Of a DNA stretch of 64,000 bases, positions 9,232 to 17,896 are shown one piece after another. The position numbers and the translations under genes are program-made. The notes beneath the pieces were generated by a model. The model was not told where the DNA came from. It saw nothing but the letters and a program-made list of their open reading frames with translations, and made no database searches. The DNA is from Bog-756 sp963828385 (GTDB lineage: Bacteria; Actinomycetota; Acidimicrobiia; Acidimicrobiales; RAAP-2), in the NCBI GenBank assembly GCA_963828385.1, contig CAWHEF010000002.1:2666001-2730000 (forward strand), written 5' to 3'. Each line of letters starts with the position of its first letter. Position 1 is the first letter of the stretch.

Positions 9232-9362
9232 GTCCTCTACTCCTCGTCTGTCGGTTCCGGCATGCCGGGGCCACCAGCTCCGGTCCCGAGCTTTTCAGTG
9301 TTCCTATGAATCCGGGGTGCCCTCAGGGGAACCGCTGGTTGCCGTCAGTGTGCACGACGGCA

Positions 9363-9500
9363 ATGGTGACGGATTCGACGCCGTTCGTCCTGAAGCGAGC
9401 TGTGGTTTGTCGGCTACGTCGACGGGCGTAGGTGGGGGGACCCGACTACGTCGGGACGCTGAGGTGAAGACGCGACCACAAGCTGATGCGGCCGGTCGCG
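9363..9500. repeat. Direct repeat, copy 2, upstream of the sensor kinase
   Basis: Same orientation as copy 1 at 7598-7735. Here it forms the region directly upstream of the kinase start at 9521, so in one context it precedes the kinase and in the other the exporter. The TGTCAGCT/AGCTGACA inverted repeat of copy 1 is not preserved (TGTCGGCT on one side only). Confidence 0.6.
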
Positions 9501-9520
9501 GTGGTCGGTACGTTGGGGAA

Positions 9521-10726
9521 ATGGCTGGCGTCGATGATCGCGCCCGGCCGGTGACGAGCCGGTGGACCCTGCGGCCACCACGCGCAGGGGGAAGGATCAC
9601 CCGGAGCGATCTCTTGCTGGCCGGCGTCCTGCTCGTCCTCCAGCTGGGCTTGTCCGCGCTCGCCGAAGCTCATCACGGCCGCCAGTCCCGTCTCGACGTG
9701 GCTGAGTGGCTCCTGCTCCTGGTCGGACCGCTGGCTCTCCTCGCCTGGCGCCGCCACCCGGTCATGGTGCTGTGGGTCACTTTCCTCGCCACGGTCGGAC
9801 CGGCTGTGCCTCGTTTCGGCTACCTGAGCTTGATCGTCGCCTTCTTCCTCGTCGCCATCAACGGGCACCGGTGGGCCGCTTGGACGGTCATCGTGGTCGG
9901 CTACGTCGGGTCGTTGTGGCTCGCCCCGCTCGCCTGGGGCCAGCCGTTGGCCTCGCTCGACGGTGCACTGATCCTCGGCGGCTGGCTGGCGGTGCTGGTC
10001 GTCGCGGCCGAGGTTGTGCGCATGCGCAGGGAGCGGGTTGCCGAGACCCGCGCCGCCCGGCAGGTCGAGGAGCGTCGCCGGGCCAGCGAAGAACGCCTGC
10101 AAATGGCCCGGGACCTCCACGACGTGATCGGCCACAACATCTCGCTCATCAACGTTCAAGCCGCCGTCGGCCTCGACCTCATCGACTCCCATCCCGAGCA
10201 AGCCCGAGCGGCGCTGGCCGCCATCAAGACCGTCTCCAAAGATGCCCTCGGCGAACTGCGCACCATGCTCGCCGCCGTCCGCCAAGATGGAGACGAGGCG
10301 CCCCGCTCCCCCGCCCCCGGCCTCGACCAACTCGGCGAACTGGTCGCCCTCACCGAGGCCATCGGGCTCCACGTCGCCCTCGAGACGACCGGACCGCAGG
10401 TCGCACTCCCCGCCGCCGCCGACCTCACTGCCTACCGGATCGTCCAAGAAGCCCTCACCAACATCACCCGCCACGCCCCCGGAGCGACAGTGACGATACG
10501 GATCGGCTACCGACCCGACGCCGTGCTCGTCGAAATCGTCGATACCGGCTGCCCGAATCCCACTGCGGTTGCGGCGGCCGCCGACGCCTCCAGGGTCGGC
10601 AACGGAACGGGAATCGACGGCATGCGAGAACGGGCAACGGCACTCGGGGGCGGCCTCGAAGCTGGTCGCCGCCCCGAGGGAGGCTTCCGGGTCGCTGCCC
10701 GGCTCCCCCTGGAGGCCAGAGGATGA
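9521..10726 (+). CDS. Sensor histidine kinase, NarL/DesK type
   Basis: 401 residues. Five hydrophobic segments span about 30-165, then a coiled coil (VEERRRASEERLQMARD) leads to the HisKA_3 dimerisation box LHDVIGHNISLI with phosphoacceptor His200. The HATPase domain shows the N-box EALTNITRHAPGA, the G1 box VDTGCPN and G2 VGNGTGIDGMRERA. The start ATG at 9521 follows TTGGGGA; the frame stays open far upstream, but that part covers the repeat. The stop overlaps the regulator start by four bases (ATGA). It probably senses envelope or membrane stress through its short-loop membrane domain. Confidence 0.92.
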   Translation: MAGVDDRARPVTSRWTLRPPRAGGRITRSDLLLAGVLLVLQLGLSALAEAHHGRQSRLDVAEWLLLLVGPLALLAWRRHPVMVLWVTFLATVGPAVPRFGYLSLIVAFFLVAINGHRWAAWTVIVVGYVGSLWLAPLAWGQPLASLDGALILGGWLAVLVVAAEVVRMRRERVAETRAARQVEERRRASEERLQMARDLHDVIGHNISLINVQAAVGLDLIDSHPEQARAALAAIKTVSKDALGELRTMLAAVRQDGDEAPRSPAPGLDQLGELVALTEAIGLHVALETTGPQVALPAAADLTAYRIVQEALTNITRHAPGATVTIRIGYRPDAVLVEIVDTGCPNPTAVAAAADASRVGNGTGIDGMRERATALGGGLEAGRRPEGGFRVAARLPLEARG

Positions 10727-11388
10727 TCCGGGTAGCACTCGCCGACGACCAAGCCCTCGTTCGTAGCGGATTCCGGGCTCTCCTCGACGCCAGAGACGAC
10801 CTCGACGTCGTCGGCGAAGCCGCCGATGGCAACGAGGCCGTCGCCCTGGTCAAGGCGGTTAAGCCCGATGTCGTGCTGATGGACATCCGGATGCCGGGCC
10901 TCGACGGGCTCGAAGCGACCCGCCAGATCACCGCCGACCCGCACCTCAGCGCCGTCCAGATCGTCATCCTCACCACCTTCGAGCTCGACGAATACCTCTT
11001 CGACGCGCTCCGCCACGGCGCCAGCGGCTTCCTCCTAAAAGACACCGAGCCGGAAGATCTGGTGACCGCCATCCGCGTTGTCTCCCGAGGCGACTCGCTG
11101 ATCTCACCAAGCATGACCCGACGGCTAGTCGTCGAGTTCGCCGCTCGAGCCAAGCAACCCAGGCCCGGCAGCGATCTCGACGTCCTCACCGACCGTGAAC
11201 GCGAGGTCATGACCAAGGTCGCCGGCGGGTTCGCCAACGATCAGATCGCCCAACAGCTCTACCTCAGCCCGGCCACCGTCCGCACTCACGTCAGCCGGAC
11301 GATGACGAAGCTGGGTGCAAGAGACCGCACCCAGCTCGTCGTGCTCGCCTACGAGACCGGCCTCGTCCGGCCGGGCTGGCTTCCGTGA
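10723..11388 (+). CDS. Response regulator, NarL/LuxR family
   Basis: 221 residues. The receiver domain has acidic residues ADDQ (8-9), phosphoacceptor Asp54 in VVLMDIRMPG and Lys in FLLKD. The LuxR-type helix-turn-helix is at about 155-210 (LTDREREVMTKVAGGFAND, IAQQLYLSPATVRTHVSR). It starts inside the stop of the kinase gene, so the two are co-translated. Targets are probably the neighbouring exporter or monooxygenase genes. Confidence 0.94.
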   Translation: MIRVALADDQALVRSGFRALLDARDDLDVVGEAADGNEAVALVKAVKPDVVLMDIRMPGLDGLEATRQITADPHLSAVQIVILTTFELDEYLFDALRHGASGFLLKDTEPEDLVTAIRVVSRGDSLISPSMTRRLVVEFAARAKQPRPGSDLDVLTDREREVMTKVAGGFANDQIAQQLYLSPATVRTHVSRTMTKLGARDRTQLVVLAYETGLVRPGWLP

Positions 11389-11507
11389 CCAACCACCGGC
11401 GGTAGCGGCCGGTCGAGTCTCGCCAGATCACATGCCGGTGGCAGTCGGCGAGCAACCAGCTCGGCGACGAACGCACAGCGGCTCTTCGCGTACGGACCCG
11501 TGATCGG

Positions 11508-11678
11508 TCAGGACCCGAGCGAAGGCGTCGAGGTAGCGGGAGTCGCCGCGGCTCGCCGTAGGAGCCAGTACTCAGCTCCCCAGAACAGGTAGGCCGCGCA
11601 CGCGACGCCTGCCAGCGCCGAGTAACGCATGGCCCGGTTGTAGTTGCCGATCACATCCTCGGGGAGACAGCTGTACAT
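11508..11678 (-). CDS. Possible small membrane protein
   Basis: 56 codons from an ATG at 11678, with one hydrophobic span (ALAGVACAAYLFWGAEYWLL) after a short polar N-terminus. It lies just beyond the end of the cupin gene in another frame. It may be a real single-span protein or the displaced C-terminus of the cupin gene after a frameshift. No family recognised. Confidence 0.3.
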   Translation of the reverse strand: MYSCLPEDVIGNYNRAMRYSALAGVACAAYLFWGAEYWLLRRAAATPATSTPSLGS

Positions 11679-12169
11679 TCCAGCGTTGTCGGGGTTGGGG
11701 GTACGGTGACGGCTTCCCACGGTTCGGCCTGCCCCTCGGTGATCATCATCTGACGGCCGGGGCTCTCGCTCTGCCAGGCTGCGAGCTGGCGCCATCGACG
11801 TTGTTGCCATGGTCGGGCGGCGCCGTCCAGGTAGGCGCTCCACGGCCCGAGGCTGACCAGGGCGTGGCGGGGGTAGAAGTCGACACGCAAATCCAGCTCA
11901 CCATCGAGCACCATGAAGCACTCCTGCTGGTGCGGATGGGCGTGGCTGGAAGGCACTCGGCCGCCCGGGCCAAGCACCAGATCCCACACCAACGCGTTCT
12001 CCTCCGGGCCGCCGTCCCGACGCAAGATGGTGATCCGCTCACCGCTGAGAGGGTTCTCCACGACCTCGTGTAAACGACCCTGCTCGCCAGCCGCGGAGCG
12101 CTGTCGCTCCGGTCCGGTCGGAGCGGGCAGGCCACCAAGTCCGACCACATAGGTATCCATGCACCGCAT
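11651..12169 (-). CDS. Cupin-domain protein, C-terminal half possibly frameshifted
   Basis: 172 residues as read. The N-terminal half is a normal cupin: ENPLSGERITILRRDGG then GGRVPSSHAHPHQQECFMVL, with the two His and the Glu that bind metal in cupin motif 1. The second cupin motif (a Pro-Gly-x-x-H pattern) that should follow is not visible; the sequence after LRVDFYPRHALVSLG has no family features. An indel near 11880 is one explanation. Starts at 12169 or 12160. Function unknown, likely a small metal-binding enzyme or sensor. Confidence 0.5.
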   Translation of the reverse strand: MRCMDTYVVGLGGLPAPTGPERQRSAAGEQGRLHEVVENPLSGERITILRRDGGPEENALVWDLVLGPGGRVPSSHAHPHQQECFMVLDGELDLRVDFYPRHALVSLGPWSAYLDGAARPWQQRRWRQLAAWQSESPGRQMMITEGQAEPWEAVTVPPTPTTLECTAVSPRM

Positions 12170-12409
12170 CTTCCCCGTTGTGGCGGTCCACGTCGTGGGG
12201 CGAGAAGCGGCTCTCCACTACGACCACCTGCGTAGACCTCTGCCACGACGTACGCCCAGCGGCATAGTCGGAACGTCGCCGACAGCCCATGCGACCGGTC
12301 GGCTGCTTCGTAACCGTGGTGGCGATAGATCAACGCAAACGCTCATCTCTCCTGGCGGCTGAGCACGCGTGAGCCGGCCCAGTCCTGCAGATCACCGAAC
12401 ACCTGAAAA

Positions 12410-13588
12410 TTACCGACGCGTCACGGCTAACTGCCAAGCCTGTGCTCGAGCGGGGTCGATGGTGATGTCGAGGACGGTCGCCTCGATGGAGTCGACCGTC
12501 CAGCCCTCGGAGAAGGACGCTCGAATCTCGCCCTCTGTGACACGGCGTGGCCCCCAGTCACCAGGCTGGCGGTCGCTGAAGCAGAGCATGTGGTAGCGAC
12601 CACCCGGGCGCACGATAGCCGCCAACCCGTCGACGAACCGGCGCCGCTCCTGGTCATCGAAGCCGTGAAAGAGTCCGCAGTCGAGCACGGTGTCGAATGG
12701 CGTGTCCAGCTCGGGCAGGCGCTGTGCGTCGAAGACGAGGAACGTCGCCTCGATGCTCCGCGCCTGCGCCTTCTCTTTAGCCAGCTCTATTGCCCGGGGT
12801 GCGATGTCCACGCCGAGCGCGTCGTGGCCGAGGGACGCAGCCAGTAGAACGTGCTCGCCCGTACCGCAGCCCACATCGAGGACCCGGCCAATGAGACCCC
12901 CAGCCTGGGCCAGCCGCACGAACGCGGGCTGTGGCCGTCCGATGTCCCAGGGCGCTGGCGTGGAGCTCGCGTAGCTATCGTTGAATGCTTCGACCGAGTG
13001 CGGAATTGCATGCGGAACCGAGCTCGGCTGTACGGCCGGACGGCCCCGGACCTCTGTCATGCGCTCGGCGAAGTGCCACCGGTGCCCCTCCAGGTCGACG
13101 GCTTCGTAGCGCCGGTCGCCCCAAAACATGTCCTCCAGGGGCATGACGATCTGGGCACCCTCCGATTCCGCCTTTTGATAATGGGTGTCGATGTCGTGCA
13201 CGTAGACGTTCACCATCGCCGTTGGGGCGCCAATTTCCAGCGGGCTCCGCAGACCATGGCGCTCTTCTCCGCCCCGGCCGATCATGACCACACCATTCCC
13301 GATCTCCAGCCAGGCGAGCATGCCGTCGGGGAGCTCCATCCGAGCTTCCCGGCGCTCGACGAGACCGAATACGCGGGTCAGAAACTCAAGGGCGGCCACC
13401 TCGTCCCGGTAGGCCAGACGCGGGTAGATCGATGGAGTCAGGCGGTGCACGGTGGCGTCGTCCGGCCCGGTGATGGCGGACATGAGACGGGCCTTACCCC
13501 GGGCCAGGACCTCGGGATCCGGCGGATCATCGGGTAGCAGCCGGTCAGGTCGAGACCGGCGAATGGGCTCCAGGTCGTCACTCATCAT
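12410..13588 (-). CDS. Fusion of a VOC (glyoxalase-like) domain and a SAM methyltransferase
   Basis: 392 residues in three parts. Residues 1-40 (PDDPPDPEVLARGKARLMSA) look like the N-terminus of CU044_5270-type proteins, the usual partners of actinobacterial ECF sigma factors. Residues 52-176 form a PhnB-like VOC domain (YPRLAYRDEVAALEFLTRVF, EMFWG-type ending with DLEGHRWHFAE). Residues 205-392 form a class I methyltransferase with motif I VLDVGCGTGEH (236-246) and ALGVDIAPRAI. The start overlaps the sigma gene stop by four bases, so it is co-translated. VOC-methyltransferase fusions are rare; a link to antibiotic inactivation or small-molecule modification is a guess. Confidence 0.85.
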   Translation of the reverse strand: MMSDDLEPIRRSRPDRLLPDDPPDPEVLARGKARLMSAITGPDDATVHRLTPSIYPRLAYRDEVAALEFLTRVFGLVERREARMELPDGMLAWLEIGNGVVMIGRGGEERHGLRSPLEIGAPTAMVNVYVHDIDTHYQKAESEGAQIVMPLEDMFWGDRRYEAVDLEGHRWHFAERMTEVRGRPAVQPSSVPHAIPHSVEAFNDSYASSTPAPWDIGRPQPAFVRLAQAGGLIGRVLDVGCGTGEHVLLAASLGHDALGVDIAPRAIELAKEKAQARSIEATFLVFDAQRLPELDTPFDTVLDCGLFHGFDDQERRRFVDGLAAIVRPGGRYHMLCFSDRQPGDWGPRRVTEGEIRASFSEGWTVDSIEATVLDITIDPARAQAWQLAVTRR

Positions 13589-14172
13589 TCACCTCCAGCA
13601 TCGCAGTGAGCGAGAGGCGTATCGCCGTCACGATCCCCGGTCAGTGCCGCCAAACGGGCCCGACTCCGGCTGAGGCGGGATCGCACGGTCCCAACAGGGA
13701 TGCCGAGAGCCATGGCGATCTCCTCGTAGCTCAGCTCCTCCCAGGCGAAGAGCAACAGGACTTGTCGGTCGGCTTCGGGGAGTGACCCGATGGCGTCGAT
13801 GACCCGGGCCCACCTCGTGCCGGCGTCGGCCGCCGCCGCGGCAAGCTCTGCCGGATCGTCGTCCACCGGCCGGCGGACAGAGACCCGGGCGGTAGCCCGA
13901 AGCCTCCGGGCCACGCTCCGGTGATATTTGGCGACCACGTGGGCAGCGATCCCGTACAGCCAGGGCCGAGCCGACTCTCGATCCTGGTCGAAGGTCGACC
14001 GCCGCTCGAAAGCGATACGGAGCACCTCTCCCAGCAGTCCGTCTGCCTCGGCCGGATCGACGCGGCGGGCCAGGAAGCGAAGGAGCGTCGAACCGTGTCG
14101 GTCGAAGATGATGCCGAAGGTACCCGGCGTCTCCAGCGACTCGGCGATCACCGCACCGTCGGACTGCTCCAT
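13585..14172 (-). CDS. ECF-type RNA polymerase sigma factor
   Basis: 195 residues. Region 2 covers about 20-90 (FDRHGSTLLRFLARRVDPAE, RPWLYGIAAHVVAKYHR) and region 4 about 120-180 (LPEADRQVLLLFAWEELSYE then IAMALGIPVGTVRSRLSRSR). This is the actinobacterial ECF group whose downstream gene usually encodes a CU044_5270 protein; here the downstream gene starts with that kind of N-terminus but continues as VOC and methyltransferase. No separate anti-sigma gene is present. Confidence 0.9.
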   Translation of the reverse strand: MEQSDGAVIAESLETPGTFGIIFDRHGSTLLRFLARRVDPAEADGLLGEVLRIAFERRSTFDQDRESARPWLYGIAAHVVAKYHRSVARRLRATARVSVRRPVDDDPAELAAAAADAGTRWARVIDAIGSLPEADRQVLLLFAWEELSYEEIAMALGIPVGTVRSRLSRSRARLAALTGDRDGDTPLAHCDAGGE

Positions 14173-14331
14173 ACCAACCTGTTCCCCGTTCCTCCGAACC
14201 TGGTTCGCGAAGTCCCCTGTTGCGATGATCAGAGCGGAATGAAGAGCAGAGTGTCACATCACAACAGCCCAGCCAGGAACCAGGACGCCGCCGCGGGGAA
14301 CAAGAAGCTAGAGAGTGTGAGAGGAGTCAGC

Positions 14332-14736
14332 GTGGGGATCACCAGCGACATATCGGTCGGAGACTCGTTCCAGCTGTCCGAGCGCACCGTAGGGCTGGAG
14401 AGGGAGACGGGACGCGCCGTGTTCGTGGCGAGAACCACCGACCAGCCTCCCAACCGTATCGTGGGCTACACCGTCCAATCCTCCCCTCTCGGAGGGCCAT
14501 CCCGGCACGGAGGTGAGATGCATCCCGACGGCGACGAGCTGCTCTACCTTCTGTCCGGTCGGATCCGGGTCAGGCTGGAACTGGAGGACGGCGACCGGGA
14601 CGTCACGGTGGAACCCGGCCAGGCCGTGGTCGTCCCCCGCGGCATCTGGCACCAGATCTACGTCGATGAACCCGGGCAGCTTCTCAACGTCACTCCCGGG
14701 CCGGGTGGTCAACATCGCCCCCTTCCCGATCGCTAG
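14332..14736 (+). CDS. Single-domain cupin protein
   Basis: 134 residues from a GTG at 14332, placed by GAGGAG at 14321-14326; the frame is open further upstream but that part is antisense to the sigma gene. Both cupin motifs are present: HGGEMHPDGDELLYLLSG (His, His, Glu) and PGQAVVVPRGIWHQI (His). It is transcribed divergently from the sigma operon and may be under its control. Likely a small metal-dependent sensor or isomerase; substrate unknown. Confidence 0.72.
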   Translation: MGITSDISVGDSFQLSERTVGLERETGRAVFVARTTDQPPNRIVGYTVQSSPLGGPSRHGGEMHPDGDELLYLLSGRIRVRLELEDGDRDVTVEPGQAVVVPRGIWHQIYVDEPGQLLNVTPGPGGQHRPLPDR

Positions 14737-14763
14737 ATCCTCTGGAGGGGGCGGCGATGACGG

Positions 14764-15102
14764 TCAGCTTGCTTTGAGACTGGACGCGTCTCGCAGTACG
14801 CGGCGGATCTTGGGGGCGAGTCCGAAGGTGTTGAGGACGAGCTGTCCTAACAGGCCGCCGGGACGGATGCGGAGTTCGGTGTGGTCCGAGTGGCGAACGA
14901 TGTTCACCTCGGCTCTTATGACGGTGTTGGACCCTTTGCCCACCAAGATGGCGTCGGATTCGTCGGGGTGCGGGTGGCCGAAGGGGTTGCGGGTCATCCG
15001 TTCTCCTGGTTCCACGTTGTATTGAGGGTCCAGGCCGTCGCGCAGCGCTTCGGCGACTTCGTGGCTTGTGACGTCGGCCCGGGGAACGGTAACGGTAAAC
15101 AT
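14764..15102 (-). CDS. Conserved hypothetical protein, last gene of the TetR-ABC operon
   Basis: 112 residues, alpha/beta, no membrane span. It starts MFTVTVPRADVTSHEVAEAL and includes RNPFGHPHPDESDAILVGKG. I do not recognise the family. It follows the permease by 31 bases on the same strand with AGGAG before the ATG, so it belongs to the TetR-ATPase-permease operon. A soluble accessory of the exporter is possible but unproven. Confidence 0.6.
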   Translation of the reverse strand: MFTVTVPRADVTSHEVAEALRDGLDPQYNVEPGERMTRNPFGHPHPDESDAILVGKGSNTVIRAEVNIVRHSDHTELRIRPGGLLGQLVLNTFGLAPKIRRVLRDASSLKAS

Positions 15103-15133
15103 GTTGCTCCTCTTTTCTTGTATTCGAAAGTGC

Positions 15134-15832
15134 TCATTCCCATTTGAAGTACCGGACGGCCAAAAAGCCGAAGACGACCATGTATGCGCCCAGCATGACG
15201 AGGGGAGTAGCGGGTGGGAACGTGCCTGTCATCGAGTCCTGGATGGCCTCGACCGCAGCTCCCAACGGCGTGTAGTCGCTGATGTGTTGCAGCACGCTGG
15301 GCATGTTGGCGCGTGGGAGCCACAGGCCGGCGAAGAAGATAAGGGGAAAGAAGACGGCCATGCCCATGGCATATGCGCCTTGGGCGGTCTTGGCGAGGGT
15401 GGCCAATACCAGCCCGATGGAGAACAGTGCACCAACAGTGAGAACGACGGCGGCGACGAAACCCCCCATGTTGTTCGGCGCGTGCTCGTCAAAGGCGGCG
15501 ATCCCCACCACCACGATCACGAACATGGCGAGCACCGCCAGGGAGAGGTTGATGACGATCTGCGCAGCAAGCACCCATGACGGTGGCACCGGGGTGGTCG
15601 ACAGGCGGCGCAGGATCCCTTGCTCGCGGTAGGTGGCCAACGGCCCTGGCAGGTTGACGAGTGCGAGAAGGCCGATGACCATCGAGATGAGGACCGGAAT
15701 GTAGGTATCGAAGAGGGTGAGACCCCCGAGGCTCGCCTTGTGCACCTGGAATTTCGGGAGCTCGCCGAAGATGACCAGCATCAGGACCGGAAGCCCCAAG
15801 GCGTAGACCAAGGCCCGGGGATTCCTCCACAC
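15134..15832 (-). CDS. ABC-2 type permease, 5' end disturbed
   Basis: 232 residues from the GTG at 15832, with six membrane spans and the ABC-2 pattern PLATYREQGILRRLSTTPVP. The same frame stays open for about 25 codons upstream (FFKIVLNEARLV), which is the usual start of the family, but no start codon exists there. The ATG that overlaps the ATPase stop (15911-15913) is in another frame. A one-base indel near the CCCCGGGG run at about 15880 would join them. Partner of the ATPase at 15909. Confidence 0.8.
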   Translation of the reverse strand: MWRNPRALVYALGLPVLMLVIFGELPKFQVHKASLGGLTLFDTYIPVLISMVIGLLALVNLPGPLATYREQGILRRLSTTPVPPSWVLAAQIVINLSLAVLAMFVIVVVGIAAFDEHAPNNMGGFVAAVVLTVGALFSIGLVLATLAKTAQGAYAMGMAVFFPLIFFAGLWLPRANMPSVLQHISDYTPLGAAVEAIQDSMTGTFPPATPLVMLGAYMVVFGFLAVRYFKWE

Positions 15833-15908
15833 GAGCCGAGCCTCGTTGAGGACGATCTTGAAGAACGCGGGCGCGGCACCGCCCCGGGGTGAGCCGATGC
15901 GAGCAAGC

Positions 15909-16856
15909 TCATATCGAGACCCCTGTCTGGTCCACGTGCCGTCCGGTGAGCTTCACGAATGCGTCCTCGAGGCTTGAGGTGTCGAGCTCCACGCCGAGGG
16001 CAGTCACGCCGGCTGCCGCCAATGTGAGGATCACCACATTGACCAGCTCACCGGTCCCGGCCACAACAACGTGGGAGCCGTCGTGGTCGACGGCGGCCAC
16101 CTCGGGAAGCTCACGCAGGAGGCGCTCGTCGAAGGCCCCAGAAGGGACGAAACGGACCTGCTTGCCCCCCCGGGCCTGGGCGGCGAGACCGGCGGGGCTG
16201 TCGAGGGCGACCACACGCCCACGGTCGATGAAAGCGATGCGATCGCACAGCCGCTCAGCCTCCTCCATGAAATGGGTCACCAACAGGATCGTCACACCTC
16301 GGTCGCGGATGCCTTCGATGAGCTGCCAGGTGTCGCGTCGGGCCTGAGGATCGAGGCCGGTCGTCATCTCGTCGAGCACCGCGACGGTCGGCCGGCCGAT
16401 GAGGGCCAGGACCACCGAGAGCCGCTGTTTCTGTCCTCCGGAAAGGGAGCGGTAGTAGGTGTTGCGCTTGTCCGCGAGGCCGAGGGCGTCGATCAGCTCC
16501 TCGACGTCGGCAGGCTGGGGATAGAAGGACCCGTAGAGGTCGATGATCTCGGCCACCTTGAGCTTGGCCGGCAGGGCGCTCGCCTGGAGCTGTGCTCCCA
16601 CGACCTGGTGAAGTGCCTCGCGGTCTTTGCTGGGGTCGAGGCCCATCACCTGGATCAACCCTGCGTCCGGTTTCCTGAGCCCGATCACGCATTCGACGGT
16701 GGTGGTCTTGCCCGCTCCGTTCGGCCCGAGGACCCCGAAGATCTCCCCTTCGGCCACCGACAGCGACACGTCGTCGACCGCGACGGTCGGGCCGTAGACC
16801 TTCCGAAGGTGGTCCACCTGCACCACCGGCCTGCCGCTTCCGTTCGGCGTGGTCAT
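15909..16856 (-). CDS. ABC transporter ATP-binding protein
   Basis: 315 residues from the ATG at 16856, which overlaps the TetR stop by four bases. Walker A GPNGAGKTT (44-52), signature LSGGQKQR (138-145), Walker B VAVLDEM (158-164) and H-loop THFMEEAE. The Met after the Walker B Glu replaces the common Pro; the DrrA/NodI-like group often shows this. With the permease it forms an exporter for an unknown hydrophobic compound, and the TetR gene suggests induction by that compound. Confidence 0.92.
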   Translation of the reverse strand: MTTPNGSGRPVVQVDHLRKVYGPTVAVDDVSLSVAEGEIFGVLGPNGAGKTTTVECVIGLRKPDAGLIQVMGLDPSKDREALHQVVGAQLQASALPAKLKVAEIIDLYGSFYPQPADVEELIDALGLADKRNTYYRSLSGGQKQRLSVVLALIGRPTVAVLDEMTTGLDPQARRDTWQLIEGIRDRGVTILLVTHFMEEAERLCDRIAFIDRGRVVALDSPAGLAAQARGGKQVRFVPSGAFDERLLRELPEVAAVDHDGSHVVVAGTGELVNVVILTLAAAGVTALGVELDTSSLEDAFVKLTGRHVDQTGVSI

Positions 16857-17545
16857 TGCGACGAGCCCTTCTGCCAAAAACCCGGCTTCCTCGTCGCCAC
16901 GTCGAACATATCGGCCAGCTCGCGTCCAAAGTGCTCGACGTCGAACTCCGGGTCACTTGCCATCCTGGGAGGCACCGAGTCGATCGCTGCCCGCAGCGCC
17001 GCGGCCATCACCGCCGGGTCGAAGTCGGAGCGAAACTCTCCATTCTCTTGGAAGGTGGAGAGGAGTTCCGTCCCTGCCGCAATACCTTGCTGGAGAATCG
17101 AGGCGACGGCGGGATTCTCAGAACCACGAGTACGGCGGGTGTGCACGGCGATCTCATAGAACGCGACCATCGCTTCGCGGTTCTCGCCCATGAATGCGAG
17201 GTTGGAAAGGATGGCTTCGCGCAATACCCCCTGTCCCGTGGACTCGGCGCTCACCCGTGGCTGCATGTACGCCACCGCCTTGGCCAACACGTCAGCGATG
17301 ACCGCTTGCTCGAGGGCCTCCTTCCCCGAGAAGTGGTACAAGATCACGCCCTTGCTCACCCCGATCCGTTCTGCGATTCGTGCCAGTGATGCCTGGGCGT
17401 AACCGAGCTCGGCGATCGTCTCGATCGCGGCTGCCATGATCTGCGCCCGGCGCGCCGCCTCGATGAAGGTCGGCGCCGCTTGTTCGGGTGTGACCGCGGT
17501 ATTTACTGCGTGCGACTTCAGGGCCGGTGGATGCGGCCGGGTCAC
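16853..17545 (-). CDS. TetR family repressor of the ABC exporter operon
   Basis: 230 residues. The N-terminal DNA-binding domain spans about 30-85 (ETIAELGYAQASLARIAERI then GVSKGVILYHFSGKEAL), a standard TetR helix-turn-helix. The C-terminal ligand domain is alpha-helical with no hint of the ligand. It is the first gene of the operon, with a GTG start at 17545, and a perfect palindrome lies 36 bases upstream, so it most likely represses its own operon. Confidence 0.92.
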   Translation of the reverse strand: MTRPHPPALKSHAVNTAVTPEQAAPTFIEAARRAQIMAAAIETIAELGYAQASLARIAERIGVSKGVILYHFSGKEALEQAVIADVLAKAVAYMQPRVSAESTGQGVLREAILSNLAFMGENREAMVAFYEIAVHTRRTRGSENPAVASILQQGIAAGTELLSTFQENGEFRSDFDPAVMAAALRAAIDSVPPRMASDPEFDVEHFGRELADMFDVATRKPGFWQKGSSQ

Positions 17546-17580
17546 TTGCTTGGCTTCACCAACGGTCTCTGACCACTATA

Positions 17581-17612
17581 CATAGAATCTGACCGCATGG
17601 TCAGATTCTATG
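17581..17612. promoter_or_regulatory. Perfect 14-bp inverted repeat, probable TetR operator
   Basis: CATAGAATCTGACC (17581-17594) and GGTCAGATTCTATG (17599-17612) are exact reverse complements around a 4-base spacer. On the minus strand TATAGT (17580-17575) directly follows, a good -10 box with the -35 region inside the palindrome, so a bound repressor would block the TetR-ABC operon promoter. Confidence 0.85.
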
Positions 17613-17896
17613 TCAAGCGTTGGGTCCCGGTCAACAGGGCACGGTGTTCCTCGCCATCGGCCCAGCCGTCGTCGATCTCGTCTCCTCCGCCGCTGTCGGC
17701 ATCCGGTGGCTCCGCTGGATCAGCGATGAGGGGTCATCCCGTGCTGAACGGCTGAAGCGTTGGGAGCGGCGAAGGCCTGTGGACTGTGCAGACGAGGTGG
17801 GGTAGCGGCCCCGAGCGTTCTGAGGGGGCTTCATGCTCAGGTTGCGGGTTGAGTCGCTAAGCGTCGTGCGCCCAGCGCTGTCGACCCCACAGCCCT
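17613..17896. other. Gap without a recognised gene
   Basis: Short open frames on both strands show no family features. It separates the TetR operon from the SRPBCC gene. Confidence 0.4.
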
